DNA of 64,000 nucleotides from Glo-17 sp964637835 (GTDB taxonomy: Bacteria; Krumholzibacteriota; Krumholzibacteriia; LZORAL124-64-63). The stretch's first letter is position 1; each line of letters starts with the position of its first letter. The stretch covers positions 47,639 through 111,638 of the forward strand of contig CAZWYF010000007.1 in the NCBI GenBank assembly GCA_964637835.1, written 5' to 3'. Below, in pieces: positions 20,280 through 28,356 of this stretch. The translations under genes were made by a program, and so were the position numbers. The notes beneath the pieces are model-generated. The model had not been told where the DNA came from. It was given only the letters and a program-made list of their open reading frames with translations, and searched no databases.

Positions 20280-21197
20280 ATGACGCCGAGCAAGAAGGAT
20301 TTCCTGCGGATCAACGATTTCTCGCTCGAGGAGTTGCGAGCGATTCTCGACCTCGCCCGCGAGCAGAAGCCGCTGGCGCGCAAGCACGAGCTGCCGCCAT
20401 CGCATCCGGGCCGGCAGCTGGCCTGCGTGTTCGCCAAGCCGAGCCTGCGGACTCGCGTGAGCTTCGAGATCGCCATCCGGCAGCTGGGCGGCAACTCGCT
20501 CTTCATCACCGACAAGGAGATCGGGATGGGCACGCGGGAGTCGGTGAAGGACGTGGCGAAGGTCCTCAGCCGTTTCGTCGACGGCATCATGATCCGCTGG
20601 TTCGACCAGGGCGAGGTGGACGAACTGGCCGAGCACGCCACCGTCCCGGTGATCAACGGCCTGACCGACCTGCTGCATCCCTGCCAGGTGATGGCCGACA
20701 TCATGACCGTCGAGGAGCACCTCGGCACCATCGACGACCGCAACGTGGTCATGGTCGGCGACGGCAACAACCTGGCCAACAGCTGGCTCAACGCCGCCTG
20801 CGTGTTCCCGTTCAACTTCACCCTGGCCTGCCCCGAGGGCTACGCGCCGGACGAGAGCATCCTGGCCGCGGCCGACCGCGCCGGCGCCAGCTTCCAGATC
20901 CTGCACGACCCCCTGGCCGCCGTGGAGGGCGCCCACGTCATCTACAGCGACGCCTTCTACAGCATGGGCCAGGAGGAGGAGGCCGCGAAGCGGCGGCGCG
21001 ACTTCGCGCCCTTCCGCCTGACCACCGAGCTGCTGGCCATGGCGGACAAGGAGCACATCGTCCTGCACTGCCTGCCTGCACACCGCGGCGAGGAGATCAC
21101 CGACGAGGTGATGGACGGTCCGCATAGCGTGGTCTACGATGAGGCCGAGAATCGGATGCACGCCCAGCGCGCCATCCTGGCCCACTTCATGAAGTAG
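20280..21197 (+). CDS. argF: Ornithine carbamoyltransferase
   Basis: Makes citrulline from ornithine and carbamoyl phosphate in arginine synthesis. The 305 aa start at an ATG after GGAGGACGGA. The carbamoyl-phosphate loop is FAKPSLRTRVSFE (Ser55-Arg59), the SLRTR variant of the usual STRTR. HPCQ, SMGQEE and HCLPAHRGEE follow; HCLPA supplies the catalytic cysteine region and SMG binds ornithine. The SMG loop, reading SDAFYSMGQ, is slightly unusual, so use of an acetylated or succinylated ornithine, as in some FCB bacteria, cannot be excluded. It leads a five-gene unit with the lipoprotein and dapFAB. Confidence 0.9.
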   Translation: MTPSKKDFLRINDFSLEELRAILDLAREQKPLARKHELPPSHPGRQLACVFAKPSLRTRVSFEIAIRQLGGNSLFITDKEIGMGTRESVKDVAKVLSRFVDGIMIRWFDQGEVDELAEHATVPVINGLTDLLHPCQVMADIMTVEEHLGTIDDRNVVMVGDGNNLANSWLNAACVFPFNFTLACPEGYAPDESILAAADRAGASFQILHDPLAAVEGAHVIYSDAFYSMGQEEEAAKRRRDFAPFRLTTELLAMADKEHIVLHCLPAHRGEEITDEVMDGPHSVVYDEAENRMHAQRAILAHFMK

Positions 21198-21205
21198 GAG
21201 ACGCC

Positions 21206-22495
21206 CTGCGCCCGACGGCACGGCAGCACCGGCGGCACCTGGCGAGCGGGGCCTGGCTCATGAGCCTGGCCCTGCTCGCCGCTTGCGCCCAGCCCCTGCC
21301 GCCCCCGGGCGGCCCGGTGGACGAGACGCCGCCACACCTGGTGGCCGTCACCCCGGACAGCGGCAGCACGGGCCACGGCGCCCTCGATCGCGTCCGCATC
21401 GCCTTCAGCGAGAAGATGGAACGGACGGATGCCTACCGCTGGCTCGCCGTCTTTCCCGACCGCAAGATCCGCGACACGGACTGGAGCGGCGCCCGGGTGG
21501 CGACCGTGGAGTTCGAGGAGCCGCTGCCGGCCGACACGGTGGTGGTCCTGGAGGTCAAGCCGGGGATGAAGGACTCTCACGGCGTTCCCCAGCCACGGGG
21601 GCGCATCCTGGTCTTCGCCACCGGCGACACCATCGCCGACGGATCCATCGGCGGCGGGGTGATCCTCGACGAGCAGCCCCTGGCCGGCGCGGTCGTCGAG
21701 CTGTTGCCCGCCGGCCCCGACTCCGTCCGGCTGGTGCAGCGCCCGGTCCTGCGCCGCGCCGTGGCCGACAGCGCCGGCATCTGGAAGCTGAGCTGGCTGC
21801 CCGCCGGGGGAGAGGCCTGGCTGCTGCGTGCCTATGACGACCGCAACGCGGATCGCCGCCCCGCCGAGAGCGAGGCCCAGCGGGTGTTCCCCGACACCTT
21901 CCGCCTGCGTCCGGACCGGCGCACGCTCGACGTGGGGCTGCTGACGCTGTACCGACCGGACACGCCCGGCACCCTGGAGGGCGAACTGGACCAGCGCCCG
22001 CCGGTCGACGCGCCCGTGTTCGCCTTCACCCTGGCCATCGCCGAGGAGGACACCGGGTACGTTCCGGAGCCCGACGCGGCCAACGCGCCACCGGCGCAAG
22101 CGGTGCCCGATACCGGCCGCTTCACCCTGACCGGGGTCGGCCCGGGCCTGGTCCGCGCGGTGTTCTTCGCGGACCTCGATGGCGACAGCCTCTTCAGCGC
22201 CGTGGGCGACACCGCCGACACCGTCTGGACCCTCGAGCCCTGGGCGCTGGTGGACAGCCTCACCGTCGAGCCCGGCCTGCCCACCCCGAGCCCGTCGCCG
22301 GTCTGGCCCGACACGCTCACGCCGTGGCCGGCCCCCGCGCGGCCCGACACCGTCGCCGCGCCCGACACCGCCGCCGTCGCCGGACCAGACAGCGGGACCG
22401 TCGCCGCGCCCGACACCGCCGCCGTCGCCCCCGCCGACACCCTCGAGGCCGGCACGCCGCTCCCCGATGCCAGGCCCGAAAGGGAGGAGCCATGA
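21206..22495 (+). CDS. Lipoprotein with SbsA-type Ig-like domain
   Basis: Predicted envelope lipoprotein of unknown role. LLAACAQ is a lipobox with the acylated Cys. Residues just after it (DETPPHLVAVTPDSGS...VRIAFSEKME) are a Big_5/SbsA Ig-like domain, followed by a beta-rich middle with a carboxypeptidase-regulatory-like feel (GGVILDEQPLAGAVVELL). The tail is rich in Pro, Asp, Thr and Ala and carries a 33-bp direct repeat. Start: the first ATG (21260) leaves almost no positively charged n-region and no ribosome site. CTG 21206, 5 nt after GGAG, gives an Arg/His-rich n-region, so I prefer it. The stop overlaps dapF (ATGA). Confidence 0.75.
   Translation: MRPTARQHRRHLASGAWLMSLALLAACAQPLPPPGGPVDETPPHLVAVTPDSGSTGHGALDRVRIAFSEKMERTDAYRWLAVFPDRKIRDTDWSGARVATVEFEEPLPADTVVVLEVKPGMKDSHGVPQPRGRILVFATGDTIADGSIGGGVILDEQPLAGAVVELLPAGPDSVRLVQRPVLRRAVADSAGIWKLSWLPAGGEAWLLRAYDDRNADRRPAESEAQRVFPDTFRLRPDRRTLDVGLLTLYRPDTPGTLEGELDQRPPVDAPVFAFTLAIAEEDTGYVPEPDAANAPPAQAVPDTGRFTLTGVGPGLVRAVFFADLDGDSLFSAVGDTADTVWTLEPWALVDSLTVEPGLPTPSPSPVWPDTLTPWPAPARPDTVAAPDTAAVAGPDSGTVAAPDTAAVAPADTLEAGTPLPDARPEREEP
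22349..22429. repeat. 33-bp direct repeat in lipoprotein tail
   Basis: The same 33 bases occur at 22349-22381 and 22397-22429, 48 bp apart, and encode TVAAPDTAAVA-type units. It is an in-frame coding repeat of a flexible linker, prone to slippage, and not a CRISPR. Confidence 0.8.
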
Positions 22496-23304
22496 GCCTG
22501 CCCTTCGTCAAGATGCACGGCGCCGGCAACGACTTCGTCATGGTCGACGGCCGCGACCTGGCCGACGGACCGCCCCTGGACCGCGCCCGCATCGCCGCGC
22601 TCTGCGATCGTCGCACCGGCATCGGTGGCGACGGCCTGATCATCGTGGGCCGCGATCCCGACGGCGCGGTCCGTATGACCTACTACAATGCCGACGGCGG
22701 CGAGGCCGAGATGTGCGGCAACGGCGCCCGCTGCACGGTGGCCTTCGCCCACGCCCGCGGCCTGCTCGGCGCCACCGGCGTGCTCGCGACGGCGGCCGGC
22801 CCCCTGGAGGCCCGCGTCCACGGTCCCGGGGACATCGAGGTCTCCCTGCCGCCGTTCCGCGACCTCGCCACCGATCTGTCCCTCGACGGCGTCCCCGCCG
22901 GGACGGCCTGCCACCACTGCGACACCGGCGTGCCCCACCTGGTGATCCCCGTGGACGACATCGACGCCGTGGACCCGGCCGCCGCCGGCCCGCCGCTGCG
23001 TCACCATGGGCGCTTCGTCCCCGCCGGCGTCAACGTCAACTGGGTGGCGCCTGGCGCCGGAGGCGCGGCCTGGCAGCTGCGGACCTACGAGCGTGGGGTG
23101 GAGGCGGAGACCCTGGCCTGCGGCACGGGCGCCTCCGCCGCGGCCGCCGTCCTGGTGCGCCTCGGGCGCGCGACCTCGCCGGTGGCCATCCGCACGCGGG
23201 GCGGCGATCTTCTGCGCATCGATGTGGATCTGGACTGCCACCGGCTGCGCCTGCGCGGTCCGGCCCGGGTGGCCTTCGAGGGAGAGGTGAGACGCCATGA
23301 CTGA
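22492..23304 (+). CDS. dapF: Diaminopimelate epimerase
   Basis: Converts LL- to meso-diaminopimelate, the precursor of lysine and of peptidoglycan cross-links. The 270 aa have both catalytic cysteines: Cys75 in EMCGNGARC and Cys210 in ACGTGASAAA. KMHGAGNDFVMVD at the N terminus and RTYERGVEAETLACG complete the family signature. The ATG overlaps the lipoprotein stop (ATGA), and the 3' end overlaps dapA by 8 nt. Grouping with dapA and dapB makes a lysine/DAP operon behind argF. Confidence 0.97.
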   Translation: MSLPFVKMHGAGNDFVMVDGRDLADGPPLDRARIAALCDRRTGIGGDGLIIVGRDPDGAVRMTYYNADGGEAEMCGNGARCTVAFAHARGLLGATGVLATAAGPLEARVHGPGDIEVSLPPFRDLATDLSLDGVPAGTACHHCDTGVPHLVIPVDDIDAVDPAAAGPPLRHHGRFVPAGVNVNWVAPGAGGAAWQLRTYERGVEAETLACGTGASAAAAVLVRLGRATSPVAIRTRGGDLLRIDVDLDCHRLRLRGPARVAFEGEVRRHD

Positions 23305-24214
23305 GCGCGATCGCATGCGCGAGGGGATCTACACGGCCCTGGTGACGCCCTTCGCCGCGGACGGCACGCTGGACCGTCCGGCCTGGGAGAAGCTGGTCCG
23401 GCGGCAGGTGGAGGCCGGCGTGGCGGGCGTGGTGCCCGCCGGCTGCACCGGCGAGGCCGCCGTGCTCGACCGCAAGGAACGCGAGTACCTGGTCCGCAGC
23501 GCCGTGGAGATCTGTGGCGGCCAGTGCCTGGTGGTGGCCGGCAGCGGCAGCAACAGCACCGAGATCAGCGTGCAGCTGACCCGCGAGGTGGCTGGCTGGG
23601 GCGCCGACGTGGCCATGCTCATCACGCCCTACTACAACAAGCCGCAGCAGCACGGCCTGGTGGCCCACTACCGGCGGGTGGCACGGGCCGTGGACATCCC
23701 CATCATGCTCTACAACGTTCCCGGTCGCACCGCCTGCAACCTGCTCCCCGACACCGCCACCGAACTGGCCGGCGAGGCCAATATCGTGGCGTTGAAGGAG
23801 GCGAGCGGCGACCTCGACCAGATCGAACGCGCCATCGCCGTGACCGGCCTGCAGGTCTACTCCGGCGATGACGGCCTCAACTTCTCCATCTTCGGCCTGG
23901 GCGCCAGCGGCGCGGTGAGCGTGGTGAGCAACCTGGTGCCCGGCACCATGGTCCGCCTCTGGGAGGCCTGGCGGGCTGGCGACGTGGCCACCGCCTGGAA
24001 GCTCGGCCGCCTGCTCGATCCCACGTGCCGCGCCTGCTTCGTGGAGACCAGCCCGGCGCCGGTCAAGGAGCTGCTCAGCCTGGCCGGCCTCTGCCGGCGC
24101 GAGCCGCGGCTGCCCCTGGCGCCGGTCACCGAGGACAGCGTGAAGTACCTGGTGCAGTTCTACGAGTCCACCCTGGCCGACCTCATGGCCCGCGACCGCG
24201 AGGTGCGGGGATGA
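23297..24214 (+). CDS. dapA: 4-Hydroxy-tetrahydrodipicolinate synthase
   Basis: Condenses pyruvate with aspartate semialdehyde, the first committed step to DAP and lysine. A TIM-barrel enzyme of 305 aa with the Schiff-base Lys167 (VALKEASGD), Tyr139 (YNVPGRT) and the GCTGEA motif with Thr51. TPYYNKP is also present. The ATG lies inside the last codons of dapF, and the stop overlaps dapB (ATGA), so translation of the three enzymes is probably coupled. Lysine feedback cannot be judged from sequence. Confidence 0.97.
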   Translation: MTERDRMREGIYTALVTPFAADGTLDRPAWEKLVRRQVEAGVAGVVPAGCTGEAAVLDRKEREYLVRSAVEICGGQCLVVAGSGSNSTEISVQLTREVAGWGADVAMLITPYYNKPQQHGLVAHYRRVARAVDIPIMLYNVPGRTACNLLPDTATELAGEANIVALKEASGDLDQIERAIAVTGLQVYSGDDGLNFSIFGLGASGAVSVVSNLVPGTMVRLWEAWRAGDVATAWKLGRLLDPTCRACFVETSPAPVKELLSLAGLCRREPRLPLAPVTEDSVKYLVQFYESTLADLMARDREVRG

Positions 24215-24954
24215 TCGCGGTCACCGTCCACGGCGCCGCCGGGCGCATGGGGCGGCTGGTCACCGAGCTGGTGGATGCCGCGGAGGACTGCCGCCTGGCC
24301 GCCCTGGTGGATCTGGCCGACCGGGCCGCGCCTGCCGGCGAGCTCCACCCCGAATTGCCGGTGGTCGGTCAGAATCGCCTGGCGGAGGTCCATCCCGAGG
24401 GCGGGGTCATCGTGGATTTCAGCCTCGCGCCCGCCTTGCCGCAACTGCTGGCCCAGGCGGCCCGCCGGGGCGCGCCCCTGGTCACCGGCACCACGGGCTT
24501 CGATGCCGACCAGCAGGATGCCCTGCGGGCCCACGCCGCCGGGTGGTGCGTGGTCCACGCGCCCAACTTCTCGGTGGGCATCCCTGCCCTGCAGATGGCG
24601 CTCCGGCTGCTGGCGCGCACGCTGCCGGCGGGCTTCGACGCCGAGCAGATGGAGACCCATCACCGGGCCAAGGTCGACCGGCCCAGCGGCACCGCCCGCT
24701 GGCTGGCCGCCGGCTGGGAGCGCGAGCGTGGCGGCGACCCCGTCCCCACGCACGCCCAGCGCCTCGGCGGGGTGATCGGGGAGCATCGCTGGACCCTGGC
24801 GGATGCGGAGGAGACGCTGGAGTTGACCCACCGGGCGCACTCGCGGCGAGCGTTCCTGCGGGGCGTCCTGCCCGCCGTGCGCTTCGCCCACCGGGCACCG
24901 CCGGGACTGCACGGCCTGCAGGACGTGCTGCAGGATCTGGCCGCCGGACGGTGA
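24211..24954 (+). CDS. dapB: 4-Hydroxy-tetrahydrodipicolinate reductase
   Basis: NAD(P)H-dependent reductase that follows DapA. The 247 aa open with a Rossmann fold HGAAGRMGRL, then VTGTTGF, HAPNFSVGI and the catalytic ETHHRAKVDRPSGTA, a close variant of the EMHHxxKxDAPSGT signature with His-His and Lys kept. HRAHSRRAFLRG near the C terminus matches the family's HRA.SR..F..G. The enzyme is slightly short. Last gene of the unit; it converges with rpsT across a terminator that works for rpsT only. Confidence 0.95.
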   Translation: MIAVTVHGAAGRMGRLVTELVDAAEDCRLAALVDLADRAAPAGELHPELPVVGQNRLAEVHPEGGVIVDFSLAPALPQLLAQAARRGAPLVTGTTGFDADQQDALRAHAAGWCVVHAPNFSVGIPALQMALRLLARTLPAGFDAEQMETHHRAKVDRPSGTARWLAAGWERERGGDPVPTHAQRLGGVIGEHRWTLADAEETLELTHRAHSRRAFLRGVLPAVRFAHRAPPGLHGLQDVLQDLAAGR

Positions 24955-24991
24955 ACCGGCGGCGTGGGCGGGCAGCGCGGGCGCGGGCAGC

Positions 24992-25023
24992 AAAAAGGGG
25001 GCGCGTCCACTGGGACGCACCCC
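24992..25023 (-). terminator. Rho-independent terminator of rpsT
   Basis: On the minus strand an 11-bp stem (one G-U pair, loop CAGT) between 25023 and 24998 is followed by C and then five T (24996-24992). It lies 40 nt past the rpsT stop. Confidence 0.85.
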
Positions 25024-25062
25024 GTGAGGCTGGAACCGCCCGGGGGCGGCGTCGTCGGCCGC

Positions 25063-25323
25063 CTACTCGGAGGTGGCGCCGACGCGAGCCGCGAGCCGGC
25101 TCTTCAGGCGGCTGGCCCGCTTGCGCGGGATGATGCCCTTGCGCGCGAGGACATCCATCTCGCTGTACATGGCCGTCAGGCCCGCACGCTGCTCCTCGCT
25201 GCCGTCCGGCAGGGAGCGGAAGTTCTTGAGTGCGGTGCGCATGGCCGCCTTGTTGATGCGGTTGCGCTCGCGCCGCTTGGCGTTGGTGATCAGCCGCTTC
25301 TTGCAACTCTTGTGATGGGGCAA
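25063..25323 (-). CDS. rpsT: 30S ribosomal protein S20
   Basis: Small-subunit protein that binds 16S rRNA 5' and 3' minor domains. The 86 aa are rich in Arg/Lys and helical, with the S20 pattern KSCKKRL..NAKRRERNRINKAAMRTALK. The start codon is TTG, with GGAGG about 8 nt upstream. E. coli rpsT also starts with UUG, which matters for its translational autoregulation, so the weak start may be functional here too (inference). It is monocistronic: strong promoter 25359-25387, terminator 24992-25023. It is the only ribosomal protein gene in the window besides rpsA. Confidence 0.95.
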   Translation of the reverse strand: MPHHKSCKKRLITNAKRRERNRINKAAMRTALKNFRSLPDGSEEQRAGLTAMYSEMDVLARKGIIPRKRASRLKSRLAARVGATSE

Positions 25324-25358
25324 GACCTTGACCTCCAGGAATTTGCTCAGGACCGCAG

Positions 25359-25387
25359 AAGCTAAACCGCCGGGGGATTGATGTCAA
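25359..25387 (-). promoter_or_regulatory. Promoter of rpsT
   Basis: On the minus strand: perfect -35 TTGACA (25387-25382), 17-bp spacer, -10 TAGCTT (25364-25359). The -35 box overlaps the first codons of the divergent uvrC gene. Confidence 0.8.
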
Positions 25388-27339
25388 GGCGATCGGACGA
25401 CTCCCGCGACCGGGGGCCCGCGGAGACACCCGCCGGGCGGCCCCCCGCCACGCCGGGAACCGACGGCCCGGAGGCCCGGGCCGAGAAGCTGCAGCTGCTG
25501 CCGGCCGCACCCGGCGTGTACCTGCACAAGGATCGCCACGGCCGGGTCATCTACGTGGGCAAGGCGCGTCGCCTGGCCTCCCGCGTGCGCTCGTACTTCC
25601 AGGAGCCTCACGACCGCGATCCCAAGACCCGCGCCCTGGTCCGCAACATCGCCGACTTCGACTACATCGTCACCGACAGCGAGACCGACGCCCTGGTCCT
25701 CGAGAGCCAGCTCATCAAGGAGTACCGGCCTCGCTACAACGTCCGCCTCAAGGACGACAAGGCCTATCCCTACCTGCGGATCAGCCTGGAAGAGCCCTAT
25801 CCCCGCATCACGGTGGTCAGGCGCATCGGCCGTGACGGCGCCCGCTACTTCGGGCCCTACACCGAGGTCCGGGCCATGCGCGAGACGCTGAAGTTCGCGG
25901 CCGGCTTCTTCCAGGTGCGCACCTGCAGCCTCGACCTGCCCGAGCAGAACCTGGATCGCCCCTGCCTGGACCACCAGATCGGCCGCTGCACCGCGCCCTG
26001 CGTGAACCTGGTCTCCCGCGCGGCCTACCGCGACCAGGTCCGGCAGCTGGTGGCCTTCCTCGAGGGCCGTGATCGCACCGTGATCGCCGAGCTGGAGGCG
26101 CGGATGCAGCAGCTGGCGACGGACCTGCAGTTCGAGGAGGCCGCCCGGCTGCGCGACCGCATCGCGAAGCTGGAGACCACCACGGCAGGCGGTCGCAGCC
26201 TCTCGGGCCTGGACAGCGAGGTGGACGTCTGCGGCCTGGTCCGCGACGGCGCCGAGGCCTGCGGCGTGGTCCTGCGCGTCCGCGGCGGCCGCATCCTGAC
26301 CACCCACCATTTCCTGCTCAAGGACCGCTGGGAACTGCCCGCCGAGGCGTTCTTCGCCCAGCTGCTGCGGGAGTACTTCCCCCGCGCCGGCGACATCGCC
26401 CCGCAGATCCTGCTGAGCCACGACCTCGACGACCTCGACACCTGGCGCGACTGGTTCGCCCGGCTGCGCGGCGGGGCGGTGAAGATCCACGTCCCGCAGC
26501 GGGGCCGCAAGCGGGAGGCCGTGGAACTGGCGCAGAAGAACGCGGCCTTCAAGCTGGGCGAGCGGGCCCTGGACCAGGTCCGCGAGGGCACCAGCCGCGC
26601 TGCAGGCGGCGCCGGCCGCACCGCCGACCGCCGGCGCATCGATCCTGGCGATGTCCAGCTCCAGGAGGCCCTCGGCCTGCACAAGGTCCCCGAGAGCATC
26701 GAGTGCTTCGACATCTCCAACTTCCAGGGGAAGGAGACCGTGGCCTCGCTGGTGTTCTTCAGGGGGGGCGAGCCGCTCAAGTCGCGCTACCGCCGCTTCC
26801 GGATCCGCACCGTGGCGGGCGTGGACGATTTCGCCAGCATGGAGGAGGTCCTCGACCGCTACTACGGCAAGCTCGCGCAGGAGGACCTGCGTCCGGCGGA
26901 CCTGGTGGTGGTGGACGGCGGCGTCGGCCAGCTCGGCCGCGCCCGGGCCGTGCTCGCGCGCCACGGCTTCGCCGACACCGACCTCATCGGGCTGGCCAAG
27001 CGGGAGGAGACCATCGTCCGGGAGGACGGCGAGCTCCGGCTCTCCCGTCGCAGCGAGGCCCTGAAGCTGCTGCAGCGCGTCCGCGACGAGGCGCACCGCT
27101 TCGCCATCACCTATCACCGCCTGCTGCGCGACCAGCGCACCACCGCCAGCGAGCTGGACCTGATCCCGGGCATCGGCCGGGTCAAGAAGCTCTCCCTGCT
27201 GCATCACTTCGGCTCGGCGAAGGCCGTGGCCGCCGCCAGCGCCGCGGAGCTGGCCGAGGTGCGTGGCCTGCACCGCCACGACGTGGCCACCATCCTCAGC
27301 TTCTTCGAGGAGCGGAAGGCGCGGGGCCGTCATGCCTGA
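25381..27339 (+). CDS. uvrC: Excinuclease ABC subunit C
   Basis: Nuclease of nucleotide excision repair that makes both incisions around a UvrAB-marked lesion. The 652 aa contain the GIY-YIG domain (APGVYLHKDRHGRVIYVGKA, about 40-120), the UVR/UvrB-binding motif (LQFEEAARLRDRIAKLE), the RNase H-like C-terminal endonuclease (SIECFDISNFQGKETVASLV) and two helix-hairpin-helix motifs (LIPGIGRVKKLSLLHHFGS). The first 35 residues are a polar extension; ATG 25381 is the only reasonable start. The stop overlaps xerD by 8 nt. No clear plus-strand promoter was seen; the divergent rpsT promoter occupies its start. Confidence 0.97.
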   Translation: MSRRSDDSRDRGPAETPAGRPPATPGTDGPEARAEKLQLLPAAPGVYLHKDRHGRVIYVGKARRLASRVRSYFQEPHDRDPKTRALVRNIADFDYIVTDSETDALVLESQLIKEYRPRYNVRLKDDKAYPYLRISLEEPYPRITVVRRIGRDGARYFGPYTEVRAMRETLKFAAGFFQVRTCSLDLPEQNLDRPCLDHQIGRCTAPCVNLVSRAAYRDQVRQLVAFLEGRDRTVIAELEARMQQLATDLQFEEAARLRDRIAKLETTTAGGRSLSGLDSEVDVCGLVRDGAEACGVVLRVRGGRILTTHHFLLKDRWELPAEAFFAQLLREYFPRAGDIAPQILLSHDLDDLDTWRDWFARLRGGAVKIHVPQRGRKREAVELAQKNAAFKLGERALDQVREGTSRAAGGAGRTADRRRIDPGDVQLQEALGLHKVPESIECFDISNFQGKETVASLVFFRGGEPLKSRYRRFRIRTVAGVDDFASMEEVLDRYYGKLAQEDLRPADLVVVDGGVGQLGRARAVLARHGFADTDLIGLAKREETIVREDGELRLSRRSEALKLLQRVRDEAHRFAITYHRLLRDQRTTASELDLIPGIGRVKKLSLLHHFGSAKAVAAASAAELAEVRGLHRHDVATILSFFEERKARGRHA

Positions 27340-28258
27340 CCGCGCCGGCCCCTGGGACCTGGCCTGCGACGGCTTCCTGGGCCACCTGGCGGCCGAGCGG
27401 GGCCTGGCCGCGGCCACGCTGGAGGCCTATCAGCGCGACCTGGCCCGCCTGCGGCGCTGGGCCGAGGCCGCCGGCCACGCCGATCCCGGCCAGCTGAGCG
27501 CCGAGCACTTGCGCGCCTTCCTGGTGGAGGACGCGGCCGGCCTCGCGCCCCGCTCGCGGGCGCGCCTGACCAGCACCCTGCGGTCCTTCGGCCGCTTCCT
27601 GGCCGCCGAGGGCCTGGCCACCGGCGATCCGGCCGCCACCCTGCGCGGCCCCCGGGCCGGTCGTCCCCTGCCCGATACCCTCACCGGCCGCCAGGTCCAG
27701 CGCCTGCTCGCCGCGGTGGTCGGTGGCGAGCCCCGCGAGCTGCGCGACCGTGCCATCCTCGAGGTGCTCTACGGGTGCGGGCTGCGGGTGAGCGAGCTCT
27801 GCGGCCTCGATCTCGTGGATCTCGACCCCCGCGAGGCCACCGTGCGCGTCCGCGGCAAGGGCCGGAAGGTGCGGGTGGTGCCCATCGGGGCGCCGGCGCT
27901 GCGGGCGGTGCAGGCGTGGCTGGAGCGGGGTCGTCCCCGGCTGCAGGGCGAGCGGCCGGTGGCGGCGGTGTTCCTCAACGCGCGGGGCGGACGGTTGAGC
28001 CGGGTCTCGGTGTGGTCGCTGCTCCGGCGCGCGGCCACGGCGGCCGGCCTGGCCGGACGCGTCTCCCCCCACACGCTGCGCCACAGCTATGCGACGCACC
28101 TGCTGGAGGGCGGCTGCGACCTGCGCATCGTCCAGGAACTGCTCGGGCACGCCGACCTGGCCACCACCGAGATCTACACCCACGTGGACCGCCGCTTCGT
28201 CTGGGAGGCCTACCGCAGCGCCCATCCGCGCGCCCGCGGGCGCCGCGGGGCGGATTGA
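27332..28258 (+). CDS. xerD: Tyrosine recombinase XerD
   Basis: Partner of XerC at dif in chromosome dimer resolution. The 308 aa carry the SAM-like N-terminal domain (LAAATLEAYQRDLARLRRW) and the full catalytic set: GCGLRVSELCGLDL (Arg), RGKGRKVR (Lys), HTLRHSYATHLLEGG (His, Arg), LLGHADLATTEIYTHVD (His, Tyr). Overlaps uvrC by 8 nt and is probably co-transcribed with it. The XerC/XerD labels rest on gene context (the other Xer gene sits in the trmFO-hslV site); sequence alone does not separate them. Confidence 0.88.
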   Translation: MPDRAGPWDLACDGFLGHLAAERGLAAATLEAYQRDLARLRRWAEAAGHADPGQLSAEHLRAFLVEDAAGLAPRSRARLTSTLRSFGRFLAAEGLATGDPAATLRGPRAGRPLPDTLTGRQVQRLLAAVVGGEPRELRDRAILEVLYGCGLRVSELCGLDLVDLDPREATVRVRGKGRKVRVVPIGAPALRAVQAWLERGRPRLQGERPVAAVFLNARGGRLSRVSVWSLLRRAATAAGLAGRVSPHTLRHSYATHLLEGGCDLRIVQELLGHADLATTEIYTHVDRRFVWEAYRSAHPRARGRRGAD

Positions 28259-28265
28259 CCCGGCT

Positions 28266-28294
28266 TTGACAGACCCCCGCGCCGGTGGTAATTT
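28266..28294 (+). promoter_or_regulatory. Promoter of trpS
   Basis: Perfect TTGACA (28266-28271), 17-bp spacer, TAATTT (28289-28294), giving a leader of about 56 nt. The leader has an 8-bp perfect hairpin (28305-28325). Confidence 0.8.
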
Positions 28295-28356
28295 CGGCGC
28301 CTGTGAGCGGCGGGCCTCGCCGCTCGCGACGACTCCGCACCTGGCGAGGAAACCCT

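Noticed and set aside
22349..22429. CRISPR-like repeat
   Set aside because: Only two 33-bp copies, in frame within the lipoprotein tail and coding similar residues.
16816..28258. Tyrosine recombinases as integrases of a mobile element
   Set aside because: Both sit in conserved housekeeping contexts (trmFO-hslV and uvrC), have XerC/XerD lengths, and no att sites or phage genes are near.
28301..28356. T-box or Trp attenuator before trpS
   Set aside because: Only a simple 8-bp hairpin; no T-box sequence, no terminator, no leader peptide with Trp codons.
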